NCBI GenBank assembly: GCA_008694505.1
Contig: VZDJ01007755.1
Span: 1,193,409-1,257,408, forward strand
Reading direction: 5' to 3'
Source: Cyanoderma ruficeps
Taxonomy: Eukaryota; Chordata; Aves; Passeriformes; Timaliidae
DNA length: 64,000 nucleotides
The notes under the pieces are model-generated. The model saw only the letters and a program-made list of their open reading frames with translations, had not been told where the DNA came from and searched no databases. The position numbers and the translations under genes were made by a program. Positions 48,601 through 59,744 of this stretch are shown here, piece by piece; the first letter of the stretch is position 1, and each line of letters opens with the position of its first letter.

Positions 48601-49170
48601 CAAGAAATAATTGCCTGGTGTCCTGGCTTAAGGACTTAACCCTTTGGCTTTCCGGGGCCCTTCCTCGAGGTGAGACTTCTGGTCTGGCAGCCACTCAGCA
48701 GCTGGGTTAGTGGCTTCAGAGATGGGATGAGGAGCATTTCCTCCAGTGTGCCAGTGATTGGCAGTCTCTATGGGGCTGGGATGCAGGCTCTACAGGATGG
48801 GGTGTGCAGAGCAGGGCATTGCCTCACCAGGGCAAGACCCAACTGTGGTTTGTCGAGGCTGGGAGTGTCCCACTTCAGGGACAGAAAGATGAGCAGGCAC
48901 ACAGCAGCATGAGGGAACAACTTTTCTTCACTTTATTCAAAAATCTGACTTTATTATATACATTTGTACAGAGGTCAAGCGATTGGCTACTTCAGGTTGC
49001 CACTTCTCAGCCTGGATGGTGGACATCCCCATCAATCATTTCTTCTGTCAGAGGAGAAGTATGTAAACATTCTGAAAATAGACATTGTTTACATGAAGCT
49101 GCGTGAGAAACGCAGCACAAAGACAGATGGCAGAAAACTCAGAGCAACACCCAACCTGCCCGTTTGCCCA
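48600..49170 (-). other. Unassigned insert in the provirus with promoter/poly(A)-like signals
   Basis: This segment replaces the reverse transcriptase region between protease and integrase remnants. On the minus strand it has a CCAAT-like box (agccaatcg, near 48984), a TATA-like stretch (tatataataaa, near 48955) and a second AATAAA (near 48935) within about 60 bp. That is the density expected of an LTR. I could not find clear TG…CA ends or target duplications, so nested LTR is only a hypothesis. Confidence 0.35.
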
Positions 49171-49239
49171 CACACATGCCCAAAATGTTTTGAGCAAGCC
49201 ATCTCCTACAGTCTCTCTCAATACCCAGTCAGGTTCAGT

Positions 49240-49480
49240 ACATCTTCCAGTACAGTCAGCTGTTGGGATCCCCTGTCACCCCAGAAAAGAGATGGATTCT
49301 GCCCGTACGTATCTCGGTGGCATCAGGGTACATTGTGCACTGGTGTCAATTAAAGCTTTAAACTCCTGTGGGTCTGGTGTGCCAAGCCATCAGATCCACA
49401 CAGTTCAAAAGATCTGACTGTCCCTTTCCTCCACCTTGCTGGAGGCAGGACCTCTCCAGTTCTGGTCATTTTATTTGTTG
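49240..49480 (-). pseudogene. Retropepsin (protease) remnant of the ERVL-type element
   Basis: The minus strand carries an aspartic-protease active-site box, Asp-Thr-Ser-Ala at 49347-49336, within a hydrophobic strand. After a change of frame, a Gly-Val-Thr-Gly stretch follows near 49285. Stops and a frame change interrupt it. Gag-like sequence precedes it directly, as expected for a gag-pro-pol order. Confidence 0.6.
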
Positions 49481-50368
49481 CTCACAAATAAATATGAACT
49501 GAAGGCACTTCAAGAGGATTGGAAGCAACATCAGCCTCCTGTTCTGTCTGAGAACTTGTCCACTGGAAACTGGAGTGGTGTTTATCCTTGAAGGATTTCC
49601 TGCGATGGTTGTTCTTCCTCTTAACTCATGTAACCATGCTGCTAGGGCCCAAGTGGATTTTCCATTCCACTGCCTCATGTCTGCTTCTTGGTCATGCAAG
49701 TAAAACCACAGGTTACCTTGTGATGTGAACCCTCTCTCTCGAGCAGGGGGGTGCTTGCTCCCAATAGCAAGGACTCTGGTCCATACTGGCAGGCCATGGG
49801 ACATTTCTGCTCTGGCTTGTTCAGGGCTTTCAAATGTGTCTGCCATCTTGGACAGTCTTTCTGCAGCTGAGGTGCAGGCTGATAGGGAGGAAAAAACATG
49901 ATCTTCAGATTGCCAGAGTCAGGTAGTCACCTTTGTTCTCCTTCTTTCATTGCCATTAAGGTCAATGGCATATCATGATGGTATGCTCTGCACAAACTTC
50001 TACCACATGGACTGTGTACACTGGACCTCATCTGGAGCTACAGAGGACTGCTCTTTATTTGAATCCCTGTAAATTAACTCTAGCACAGCTAATGCTCTCA
50101 GATACTGGATGCTTTTCTCCATGGCATTCCACCTGCTTGGAGGCACTATTAGATCATGCTTGAGAGAATACCCTTCACTCTGCTTGATAGGAGTTACTTC
50201 CAGAGGCTGGGAGTTTCTGTCCTCTTCCCAATACCTACAATCTGTTAAAGAGACTGCAGTTGCTTGGCTTCATTACCATCTAGTTTCATACTGTGGGACA
50301 TGATGTCCCAGGATAGGAGCAGCCAGGGGCTCTCATGGCTGGTGACTGAATTATTTTTGCTCATCTGG
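49400..50368 (-). pseudogene. Gag-like remnant, downstream part
   Basis: Minus-strand open segments at 49846-49466 (126 codons) and 49899-49675 (74 codons) overlap in different frames. They are rich in Trp, Gln and Lys and sit immediately before the protease remnant, the place of gag. The frames are broken and cannot give a complete protein. Domain identity (capsid or nucleocapsid) could not be determined, and no CCHC knuckle was seen. Confidence 0.5.
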
Positions 50369-51868
50369 TGTAGTGGTCAGATGCCAGGCACCCACCAAAG
50401 CCGCTCTCTCACTGTTCTCTGCAGCTGGATGTGGGAGAGAAAATACAATGAAGGGTTCATGTGTTGAGGTAAGGAATGGGAGGGATCATTCATCAAATAC
50501 TGTCATGGGCAAAACAGGTACTCCCCAATGCATATCAACTTAGAGACATGCATTGAATTTATTACTAACAAAATCAGAGGAGGATAATGAGAAATAGAAT
50601 AAGAACTTTGAAAACATATTCCCCTTCTTAGAAATGAACCAATTTTTTAGGTACAATTAAATGGGGACAAAGTTTTATCGAAGCAAAAGAAAACTGTTTA
50701 TTAGTAACGATTTAACTGAGCCAGGTGCACCTCTTTCCCCAAGAGCTGAATACACACACCTCCAACAAAATGGCTACAAAAATATACCCTTTTCCCATCC
50801 AGGGGGTGGTCTCTGACATGTTCCCATTGGATGGCTGCTCTGGAATGTACATTCTGTCCTGATGGCCTACTTTTCTGTCCCCTCCCTTCTCATCCTACTT
50901 CCTTTTGGTCAGGTATTCAACTCTGCCCCTCTCCCAGCTCACAGCAACATCCAGCAAACCAACCAGGATAAATCCAAACTACAAACAGCAACACACAGAA
51001 CCAACAACTTTTAACTCTTTCACTTAACAACCTTTTGTCTTCAGCAAAATATTACCTCATCTCTCACATTTTACCCCTCCCTTCTTCCCACCGACAGCAC
51101 AGGGAGATGGGGAATGGGGGTTTTGCTCAGTTCATCACCTGTGGTTTCTCCCACTGCACAGGGAGAGTTGTTCCCCTGCTGCACTGTGGGGTCCCTCCCA
51201 CAGGAGACCATTCTTCACTAACTTTTCCAGCATGAGTCTATCTCACGAGCTGCAGTCCTCCCCAAACTGCTGCAATGTGAGTCCATCCCACGGGAAACAG
51301 TCCATCCCCAAGCTGCTGCAGTGTGGGTCACTCTTCCATGGGACAGGCTGCTCCAGTATAGGAGAAGGGCCCCTTTCTCCACAGGTCTCTCATGGGCTCA
51401 CAGCCTCTTCTCAGGCACCCACCTGCTCCAGTGTGGGGCTCCCCCACAGGCTGCAGGTGGATCTCTGCATCCCCATGGATCTCCATGGGCTGCAGGGGCA
51501 GAGCAGCTTCACCATGGCCATCACCACGGGCTGCAGAGGAATCCCAGCTCTGGTGCCTGGAGCACTTCCTCCCCCTCCTTCTGCCCTGACCTTGGTGTCT
51601 GCAGAGCTTTTCTTACATGTTCTCACTCCACCCTTTTCCAGCCACAATTTCAACTGCGCGACAGCTTTTTATTTATCTTTCTTCTTAAATATGTTGTCTC
51701 AGAGGCATTACCAGCATTTCTAATTGATCCAGCCTTGGCCAGTGGCACATCCATATTTGGAGCTTCCAGGGATTGGCTCTGCTGGACATGGAGAAAGCTT
51801 CTGGCAACTTCTCACAGAAACTGCCCTTGTAGCCCCCTCCAAAACACAGGCCATGCAAACCCAGTACA
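50369..51868 (-). mobile_element. Long solo LTR nested in the ERVL-type element
   Basis: A 1.5 kb block running TGTAGTGG…AGTACA on the + strand interrupts the gag-like region. It reads as one LTR on the minus strand (start TGTACTGGG at 51868). AATAAA signals for that strand are at 50697-50702 and 50558-50563. The part at about 51140-51590 is built of degenerate copies of a roughly 30-40 bp CTCC-AGTGTGGG/CACGGGCTGCAG-type unit, a structure I associate with long avian ERV LTRs. No coding interior and no second copy is present, so it is a solo LTR. The flanks (catctgg left, catggg right) are similar but not identical. ERVK versus ERVL origin is unresolved. Confidence 0.7.
51140..51590. repeat. 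Degenerate GC-rich tandem repeats inside the nested LTR
   Basis: Repeated 'ctgctccagtgtggg', 'cccacaggctgcag' and 'catgggctgcag' elements recur every 30-45 bp with much variation. This is far GC-richer than the neighbouring intron. The open frames that cross it in several registers are a by-product of the repeat. Confidence 0.7.
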
Positions 51869-52933
51869 CATGGGAATAGGGATAAGGTGATTATCTCTGG
51901 CCATGCCCCTTCCTCCTGTTGTGAGGGCTCTACTTCTTTATCTCTCACTAAATGAGCTGATTTCATCTTGGATTTTTTCTTCTGTATAGGGGCAACTACT
52001 AGTGGCACAGGTGGTTCCTCTGGTTCAACTGCAAATCAGGCCACAGTGCCTGTAGGTCTGTTTTCCTCCTCTTTTCCCTGAGGGTGCTGCCTAGTATTGA
52101 ACTGTGTCCAGTAAAGAGTAGCCAGGGCCCAGCACACTGCAATAAGTTGCCCCTTTCTCGAGTTGCCACAGCATGCTCCTTGCAAATATTCTGTCACTTT
52201 AACAGGGTCCTGTAGTTGTTCAGGGATGGACTTCCAAACCATTGGAGCAGAAATTTTAAAAAAGCCATGCTAGTTTATTTTTTGCCACATTTCAAAACTA
52301 TTGGAGCAGAAAACTTAAAAAAAAAAGGGTTTATTTTTTGCCACATTTCATGCCACTCATAACTATCCACCCTTGGGGCATATCTCTGAATGAACTTCCT
52401 AGAAATCACTTTCTTGACTCTAAACATGGTATGGACTGAGGAGACCACCAAGACTTAGCAACAGAACATGCTTTCTTTAACATCCAAGGAAAATTTGAAA
52501 TCCTCAAAAGCTGTTGCAACAGCTGAAGGAGGAGAAGGAGGTAAAAGACTAGAGAAAATCATCCTCCCTTGTTCCTCCTACAGACTGAGTATGATAGTTA
52601 AGACTCTCAAAGACAGTGCCCAAAGTAAAGGTAGCATGGCAGCAGTGAATACACTTTTGAAATTACCCTCATTGCCCTTGATCAGTCATAGACTGATATG
52701 CGATAGCACAGCATAAAAGCAGCCCCAGTTTCTTTCCCTGGTCTGAAAAAGACCATCACAAGGAGCACATATAGGAATTTCGGGGCATGTGGGAATACGA
52801 GGTTAGGTACCACAACCACATGAACAGACCATGCAACATTGTGACCAGCAGCTCTGGAGTTAATGCAACTAATGCTTAAGATTGAATTTTTTCCCAAGCT
52901 GCTCTGGACAGATCTGTTACCTCAACCCTTCAT
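51869..52933 (-). pseudogene. Gag-like remnant and leader, upstream part
   Basis: Between the primer-binding-site position and the nested LTR the minus strand has broken open segments (52242-52036 and the first part of 52008-51869). They are rich in Gln, Lys and Glu, as in gag matrix regions. A local 57-bp tandem duplication at 52232-52345 adds frame damage. The 5' leader (about 52480-52933) shows no ORF I can identify. Confidence 0.5.
52232..52345. repeat. 57-bp tandem duplication in the provirus
   Basis: Copies at 52232-52289 and 52290-52345 share 'attggagcagaaa…ttaaaa' and 'tttattttttgccaca'. They differ by a few substitutions and by the length of the A run. Confidence 0.85.
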
Positions 52934-52951
52934 GCCACACACTGGGTGCCA
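52934..52951 (-). other. Primer-binding-site position of the ERVL-type element
   Basis: Thirteen bases downstream (minus strand) of the 5' LTR end lies TGGCACCCAGTGTGTGGC. The TGG start is what a site complementary to a tRNA 3' CCA needs. The compact element has TGGTACCCAGTGTGAGGC in the corresponding place. I could not match it to a tRNA from memory. Confidence 0.5.
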
Positions 52952-52964
52952 AATAAGGCTGTCC

Positions 52965-53375
52965 TGTTTTAGGAATGGTATTCCCCAATTTAGTGCTCCC
53001 ACTGAGACTCTCCAAACCACATGCCACTCACTCGCTCCTCCCTCCCCATAAATGATGGAGAGGAAAATTGGAGGCACAAAAAGCAAAGATCGCAGGTTGA
53101 GATAAGAACAACTTACTGGAAACAGCTGTGACATAAGAATTTGACCAATAGTAATGACAGAGAGTACAAGAATCACACAGAACCCCCCCACCAATAGACA
53201 ATACCCAACCAATCTCTCTGCCACACTACTTGACCAGAAGGGACCCGTTTCTCCCCAGAAGAGGCTCCCTCCCCGAAGCAGTGACATGAGGCATTATGGA
53301 ATAACCTCCAGGTTCAAATTGTGCCTCCTCCTGGCTACTGCAAAAGTTAATCCTTTCCTGGTTGGAACCAGGACA
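52965..53375 (-). repeat. 5' LTR of the defective ERVL-type element
   Basis: A 411-bp LTR paralogous to 47392-47829. The minus-strand start TGTCCTGGTTCC is a common start of avian ERVL-type LTRs. The right flank (ttgaa) and the left flank of the other LTR (cctga) no longer match. Confidence 0.85.
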
Positions 53376-56300
53376 TTGAAGAATGGTGTTTTGTTCAGAA
53401 GGTGCAGCCTAGAAGCCAAGCTGGTATCAGAACAATGCAGAATGTTTTTGCCATCACAGCCAATACTAGAGAATGTAAGATGAACCATGCTGGGTCAGTG
53501 CATGAGTCCTTGAACACTGTATCCAGCAATGCCAAATACCCTATATTTCATAGGATAGTGGCAGCCTCTGTAGTACATCCACTCATTTCTGTGGTGTGGA
53601 AGTTAGGAAAAGGAAGCCTCTTCCCTATCTCATTAAATGCAAAAATACATGTGTATATGGATAGTGGCTCATTTTACAGTGTTGAACCATCAGAGATATA
53701 TGTGGAAATATACTTTTTCCTGTCATAGATTTTTGGTTTGAGTTTTTGTTTTGTCTGGAGCTTTTCCCTTTTCAGAATTGTGAATTTGCTTCATTTGAAG
53801 AGTTGGTTTTGTAAGCTTTAGCATATGTAATTTGATCATGTAACTAAATTCTAAAAATGGGAGGTTTCTTTTGCATGCCTGGTTCATGATAATGAATTTT
53901 TTTGTCAAAGCCCATGGAATTTATAAAGTGTGCAGTTGTTGGAAGTGACTTTGAAAAGGCTGCTAGAATTCAAGAAATAGTGTCAGATGTTCTGTTGGTA
54001 TAAGCAGCGTAGTTGAATTACTTTTGCTTACATCAGATACCACCAGTTGTGGATTTGACCTAACACTGTTTTTGTCTAAAATGTACATTCAGCTTTCTTT
54101 TGGTCTTCATTTTTGAAATGTCATTTTTGCTTCATTCATTTGAATGTCTCTTAATGAAAGAAACAGTAATAGCCTCAGCCTCACTGTACTAGAGTTAAGC
54201 TGCTAATAGGAATTCAGTTTTCCTGAATTCCATTTGTTACCTGCCTGCAGATGAATTCCGATGAAAAGAAATTCAATCAATGAAGTTTTCACTGCTCACT
54301 TTCACATCTTGTCAGATTGCGTGTGTCTCCTAGTAATGGTTTATTTTCATAGAACCGATGCACAATTTATGTGACTGTTTTGGGTCTTTCTTGCCTACAG
54401 TATGTGGTTACTGTAAAATGATTAGTTGTGTTTGCCCTGGGGTTTTTTTTTCATACTTTGATTCTAGATGCTTTTGTAGAAACTGTTTTCAAAGGGTCTT
54501 ATCTTGAGCCAAAAAATATAATCCTTTTCATCCATGAACTAGACTACTACTTTTTACTTGGCCCTAATACAAAGCAAGGAATTTGGTACAGAATCTTGAT
54601 TATTAACATCTATCAGCTGTGTATGTAACTGATGGTTTTACATCATCTTAGCATGCTTTTTAACACCTCACTTGAATAAGCCTGGTATTGATGTGAAACT
54701 CTGCCACTGCTGGGTGGCTGAGCCAAGGTGGAGCAGTGAACAGAATCTCTGTGGGAAATGGCTCAGTGGCCTGTCAGGTGCATATCACAGGTCTCTTCAC
54801 CATTTCAGCCTAGAAAGCTCTTTGTGTTTCAGACTTTAAAAGCCGATTTCTTTACAGGTTAACTTTCTCAGGCATATTTACTAAAGGAGAAGACTACTGC
54901 ATTTTCAAACAGCTAGCTTGTTTCATGTTTCCTGAATGACCCAAAATGATTTTTAAATTGTTAGCATGTATTTGTATTCTGGTCCAGATGATAACCATAG
55001 TTTTGTCTTTTCATTGAAGAACGTATACATTCTGTTCTGTTACAATGTATTTTTTGAATTTTTTTAAAAAATCAATAAATACTCATATGATGTTTCATTT
55101 GTAAATGTAAACAATGTTATTTCCTTATTTGAATGGTTTTCTTGAACTGCTTTAGCTGCAGGGGACACGTCTTTAAAACACCTTTATTTAACTTAAGTTC
55201 TTCTAAACTGTTTGCATATGATCTCAGCCATGTTCTGTTGTAAGCCCTTAATATTAAGTTATTGGGACCAATGTATAGTTAAATAGTAAAAATTTGCATT
55301 TTAATTCCTTATGATTTATTATTCTAAAGATATTTGTAATTGATAAGCAGCAGCTCAGTGTCACTGAAGAACAGGTGTTTAGCTTGGATACTTTCAAAGG
55401 TCAGGCTTCAAATTACCTGTGATTATTAAACACAAATTCTTCAAGCAAGCCTTTACAAACTCTGCATAAAGCATTTTAGTGCTTGCTTCATATTTATGAA
55501 TACTATCTACCCAGTTAATTGTTTTGCAGACTTTGCCTGGAAATGGTTTAAAGGAAAATCCAGCTTTGGTAAAATTGTTATTTTTAAGTGACTATGTGGT
55601 ATTTTGGCCATTGTTTTGTAACCAGGCTAGGAAAGTTACAGTTATTTCTGCTGACCATTTAAGTGCAGTAAATTATTCAGAGAATTTGTTTAAATGGAAA
55701 CATTTAGAGAAGCTGTTTACACACGTATAACTTGAGCCGACAGTTTTTACTGAAGCAAAATGCAAGTTGCAGGTAGTCCAGTAGGAAATTCCACTGTGAA
55801 TTTCCACAAAGCAAAGATCATAAAAAATGTAAAACACCAGGATTGAGTGCCCACAATCAGTCCCAATACGTGGCTGTAGGCATATTTGGCTTGCTACATT
55901 GGCAGGGCTTGGATGTCTTAACTTTTCCTCCATAGTGGCTCCATAACAAAACCTCACACAGGATATAGTTTCTATGTGATGTTCTCCTTAGATTGCAATG
56001 GTTACACAATTTTCTTTTCCCCTTCACATTTGTTTACTCATTAGCTGTTCCATTTTATACATGGATATACTTAAATGTTTTATTGTGTGGCATTTCTAAA
56101 TGTTTCTCCTTTCCCCAATGGCACACATTTCAAAATGATTGCACACACAGGAGAGGGTCCTGCTGGATGCTCTAGAGTCAGGTTTACTTGTGGCTCATAC
56201 ATTCCAGTGCATGGGTTTGAATTATTGGCAGGACTAGACTCAAATTCAATTTCTACACTTATATTAGGGTTGACACTGAGCTCAAACCTTTCCCTACAAT

Positions 56301-56731
56301 GGCCTTAAACAAAACAAAACACTTTGTGGAGGTTGGATTTGGAAATCAGTGTAGGAGTGCTTGGATCTCACTGCTGAGGTATGCATGTGAGGAGAATTTC
56401 AGGGAAATTCAACCCTCAGTGGATTTCAAGGAAAGAGCTGTAGTTTTGGTCTGATCTGTACATAATTGATGACTTCTCTGAGCAGGTCAGATTTTAGAAA
56501 GCACCTAAATACTATTTTCAAACTTGACACAGGCCCTATGGATGCTAATAGGAAGTAATTTAAAGCTGTCAACTCATCTCAAAAGGTAGAAGCTGCTTGG
56601 GATTTTCATAAACACCTGTGCAGATTAAGTACCTAATCTCCACTTGCTAGTCAGGGTACCCTACATATTGCTTTGCAAACTTGGGCTGTTTATTGGCTTT
56701 TTGGAGGGAAGGGTTCTATGCACTGAATCTA

Positions 56732-56932
56732 TTATAATAAAGATAGTTTAGTTATAGTGTTAGCTGCCTGAGAGAGTGTATTTTCAAAGCTCCCTACAAA
56801 TGAATGTATCAAAAGGTATGTTTTAGCAAATCTCCACATAAAGCCAAAGAGAGAAAGTACAGCAAGTGCTAAAAGCAAGAATGTAAATCCAGATGATACC
56901 ATTCTGTCCTCAAATGTGTTGGCTGTGGACAT
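56732..56932 (-). other. Unassigned 66-codon open frame with a hydrophobic segment
   Basis: The minus strand encodes a 66-residue peptide with a hydrophobic stretch at about residues 14-33 (GFTFLLLALAVLSLFGFMW). A purine lies at -3 of its ATG, and an AATAAA follows 35-45 bp after the stop. I recognise no family. Chance is the simplest explanation in AT-rich intron, so it is recorded only as a candidate. Confidence 0.15.
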
Positions 56933-57479
56933 AGTTTGTGGCCACTGTCAGCTTGGAACTGGAATCCCAGCAAATGGGCTGGTGCTGAAGAATACGGAAG
57001 TCTCATCACTTGTTCAAAGTAGAAAACTCAAATAATAATTAAAAGAAGCTTTTGAAATTACAGCATCAGACTTCTTGGCATCATTAATGTAAAACAGATT
57101 TAAAAGCTATGTCAGCAAAATGTTTTTAGATAAACGGTTCTTTGAAGATACTATCTCCAAAAATCAGGAAAAATTAGGATATTAAAAAGTGAAGATGCTT
57201 GCAGGATTTTGTTAGAGAAGAGTACTTTTGAAATAAGACTGTTAAAGACAATATTTATTTGCCCACATTTGGAGCCAAGATCCCCTATAATTCTATGTAC
57301 GTAGCCATACATCTAGCCCTTTCCCTCCCCACACCCTCAGAACCACTGGAGACTTCTTTCCCAGCAGGAATGACCAGACTGCAAATATTAATGAAATTAT
57401 TTTAAAATAGCAGTGTACAGTCATGCCCAGAGGGAGCTGTGATCAGCTGATTTGCCTTAGTTTTAACACTCAAAGGGTT

Positions 57480-57529
57480 ATTATTGAATTTATATTTAAA
57501 ATTGGGAATTATTGAATTTATATTAAAAA
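57480..57529. repeat. Short tandem duplication
   Basis: A stretch containing 'ttattgaatttatatt' occurs twice with a period of about 27 bp. Confidence 0.8.
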
Positions 57530-58022
57530 TATAGTGATTACTTACTCTTTAATCCCCTTCAAGTAGCTTGAGAGTGACTGTACTGCCATATATTATCAAT
57601 ACCTGCTTCTGTAAAACAAGCAGTGGAGTTGAGCTTTTGTTTCCTGTCCTGGTGACTGAGATCTTAGTCAGGTGTACCATCACTGTTTCTGCTCATTGCT
57701 CAGAGCAGTTTTTGTAAAACGATGTGTGGAATGATGTTGTGCTCTGTCTTCACCAGAAGTATTAAAGCCTGGCTTCTGGCGGAAGGGTATTATCTCCTGT
57801 GTCCTTGTACTGTGCCATGCTCAATGGCCAGTACAATAATCTCAACAGCAATGTTTGTCTCTTACCCTCAGGGAGTATAAATACCTTTAGAAATGGTTGA
57901 CAAAGCCCTCATTATCTCAGTTTCTGTGTCTTCTGAAAGCTGTGGGGTTTTTTTCTAATGGGAAGTTTGCACTTTCACCAATTACCAAACTCTTGCCTGA
58001 TGTTCTGATTACTATAGGCTTT

Positions 58023-58598
58023 TGTTGTGGGTTAACTCTAGTGGGCAGCTTAAGCCCCACACAGCTGCTCACTCTCTCCCCCCTGCTGGGATAAGGGAAA
58101 GAATCAGAAGGGCATGAGTGATAAAACTCAGGAGTTGAGATGAAGACAAAAAGTGTGTGTGCAAGCAAAGCAAAACAAGGAATTCATTCACCATGTCCTG
58201 TGGGCAGGCAGATGTTTGGCCATCTCCTGAAAGCAAGGCTCCATCACGTGTGACGGTGACTTGGGAACAAAAGTGCCATAATGTCAAATATCCCCCCTCC
58301 TCATCTCCACAGTTTTTATCACTGAGCAGGATGTCATAGGAGTGGGATATCCCTTTGGTCAGTTGGGGTCAGCTGTCCTGGCCCTCTGTCCTCCCAACTC
58401 TTTGTGCACCCCCAGACTCCTCCTCACTGATGGGATGGGGTGAGGAGCAGAAAAGGCCTTGATGCCGTGCAAACCCTGCTCAGCAACAGCTAAAATACCA
58501 GTGTGTTATCAACGGTGTTTTGGTCACAAATCCAAAACCTAGCACTATATGTGCTTTTATGAAGCAAAATAGCTCCATCCCAGACAAAACCAGTGTAA
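58023..58598 (-). repeat. 3' LTR of the compact element
   Basis: It begins tgttgtgggttaactctag (the right LTR has tgttacaggtatacccag) and ends near cagtgtaa, where the partner has ggtaca, so the last bases have mutated. It is followed by the purine tract complement 'atctccaccctttattc'. Confidence 0.85.
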
Positions 58599-58889
58599 TC
58601 TCCACCCTTTATTCTATACTGTTGACACTGTGCTCAGGTCCCACATTATCTGGTAGATTCTCCCTCATTAACCACCTCCTCTTTCCCATTCAGGGATATA
58701 TACACAGAAATCATTACCTTAGTCTGTGGATCACCCCTTTAAAAGTCCATTGAGTCCATTTAGTCCATGTGTATTCAATCTGTTATTCAATATGTATTCA
58801 ATCAGTTCACTCAGGACAGGAGAGGTGGTGTAATGCATGGAGTTACTGGGCACCAAAGACAGCTCAGGTTGTCCTCCATTGGTTCAGAA

Positions 58890-59190
58890 GGTTCCTGCTG
58901 TGCTAATTTCCATAGCATGCAACTCACATCCTGAGTTACAGCAGTTTAAAGGTATTCCCGTGACAGTCTCCACCTCTGCTTCCTTTGGGCCAGGTTATAG
59001 GGTTTAACAACAGAACATAGTAAGGTTTGCACCAAGCTCCTCCCTTTGCTCCTAGCCTGGCTAGCAACAGGGGTTCCTGCTATAGTAATTCCCGTGACAT
59101 GCAACTCAGATTCTGGGTTACAACAATTTAAAGGTGTTTCCATTACAATCTTCAAGCCTCATCCCTTTGGACCAGACCATAGGATTTAGT
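58890..59190. repeat. 182-bp-period direct duplication
   Basis: 'ggttcctgct' starts both units (58890 and 59072). Both continue through 'catgcaactca', 'ggttacaacaatttaaaggt' or its variant 'gttacagcagtttaaaggt', and 'ccctttggaccag' or its variant. The second unit is matched for about 120 bp. Confidence 0.85.
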
Positions 59191-59718
59191 ACTGCAGTGA
59201 ACTCCTCGCCTTGTCCCTCCTCCAGTGTGAGATTACACATAGGCCCACAGTCCATGTGGGGCAATGTGGACTCGTCTACACACCACCCATCCTTTAGGGG
59301 TGTAGCTGCTCCAGAATAACATCCATAGGCCACTCTCCCTTCAGGGGAGTACCTGCTCTAGTATAGATGTCTCCATGGCCATGTATGTTTTTGGTTGTAC
59401 TGTCATGATTTTAGCCACAGTCACAGTCCTGTGACATTGAGTTCCAGCCTGTCCAGCACAGGAGTGGCAGCAGTGCCCTGGCTGTCTGCCAGCCCATTCC
59501 TGTTATCAGTGTGTTCCCAGGCAGAGCAGAATAGGATGATAAGGAGAACAAGAAACAGCAGAAGCTAAAATCAGTCACTAGTGAGCACTAGTTACTAATC
59601 TACATTGAGGCAAGCAAGCCCCATAGCAAGCACAGGAGCCTGATAATTATTACCTAAACAGATACAAATTTGGTATAGCATACTCTGATCAAATCAGTTC
59701 TTATCTCTAACTCCTTGT

Positions 59719-59736
59719 GCCTCACACTGGGTACCA
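59719..59736 (-). other. Primer-binding-site position of the compact element
   Basis: The minus strand has TGGTACCCAGTGTGAGGC eight bases downstream of the 5' LTR. It is the same at 16 of 18 positions as the sequence at this place in the larger provirus. Confidence 0.5.
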
Positions 59737-59744
59737 GGAGCGAT

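Larger units (their letters stand above)
47392..53375 (-). mobile_element. ERVL-type endogenous retrovirus, defective, antisense to STAU2
   Basis: Two similar LTRs (52965-53375 as the 5' LTR and 47392-47829 as the 3' LTR, read on the minus strand) bracket a 5.1 kb interior. Minus-strand order is primer-binding-site position, gag-like fragments (about 52480-49400, interrupted by a nested LTR), a retropepsin remnant with a DTSA active-site box at 49347-49336, an unassigned segment (49170-48600), integrase remnants (about 48600-48170) and a purine-rich tract next to the 3' LTR. The reverse transcriptase/RNase H region is absent. Many stops and frame breaks occur, and no envelope gene is recognised. 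Class assignment rests on the LTR ends (TGTCCTGG…AAACA), the gag-pro-int remnants and the absence of env. The target site is degraded: the 5-bp flanks do not match. It cannot be functional. Confidence 0.8.
58599..59744 (-). other. Interior of the compact LTR element, non-coding
   Basis: 1146 bp without an open frame of retroviral type. The part beside the 3' LTR ('tattctatactgt', later 'tttagtccatg') matches the corresponding part of the provirus near 47840-47975. Positions 58890-59190 hold a direct duplication with a 182-bp period. Confidence 0.7.

Noticed and set aside
49103..49417. Overlapping + strand frames of about 100-130 codons at 48.9-49.4 kb
   Set aside because: They are complementary-strand shadows of the protease and insert region of the antisense provirus.
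51232..51890. 163- and 189-codon + strand frames
   Set aside because: They run through the degenerate GC-rich tandem repeats of the nested LTR on the strand opposite to the element, and are open in several registers because the repeat lacks stops.
47392..53375. Target-site duplication of the larger provirus
   Set aside because: The flanks cctga and ttgaa do not match; either mutation or rearrangement removed it, so no duplication is claimed.
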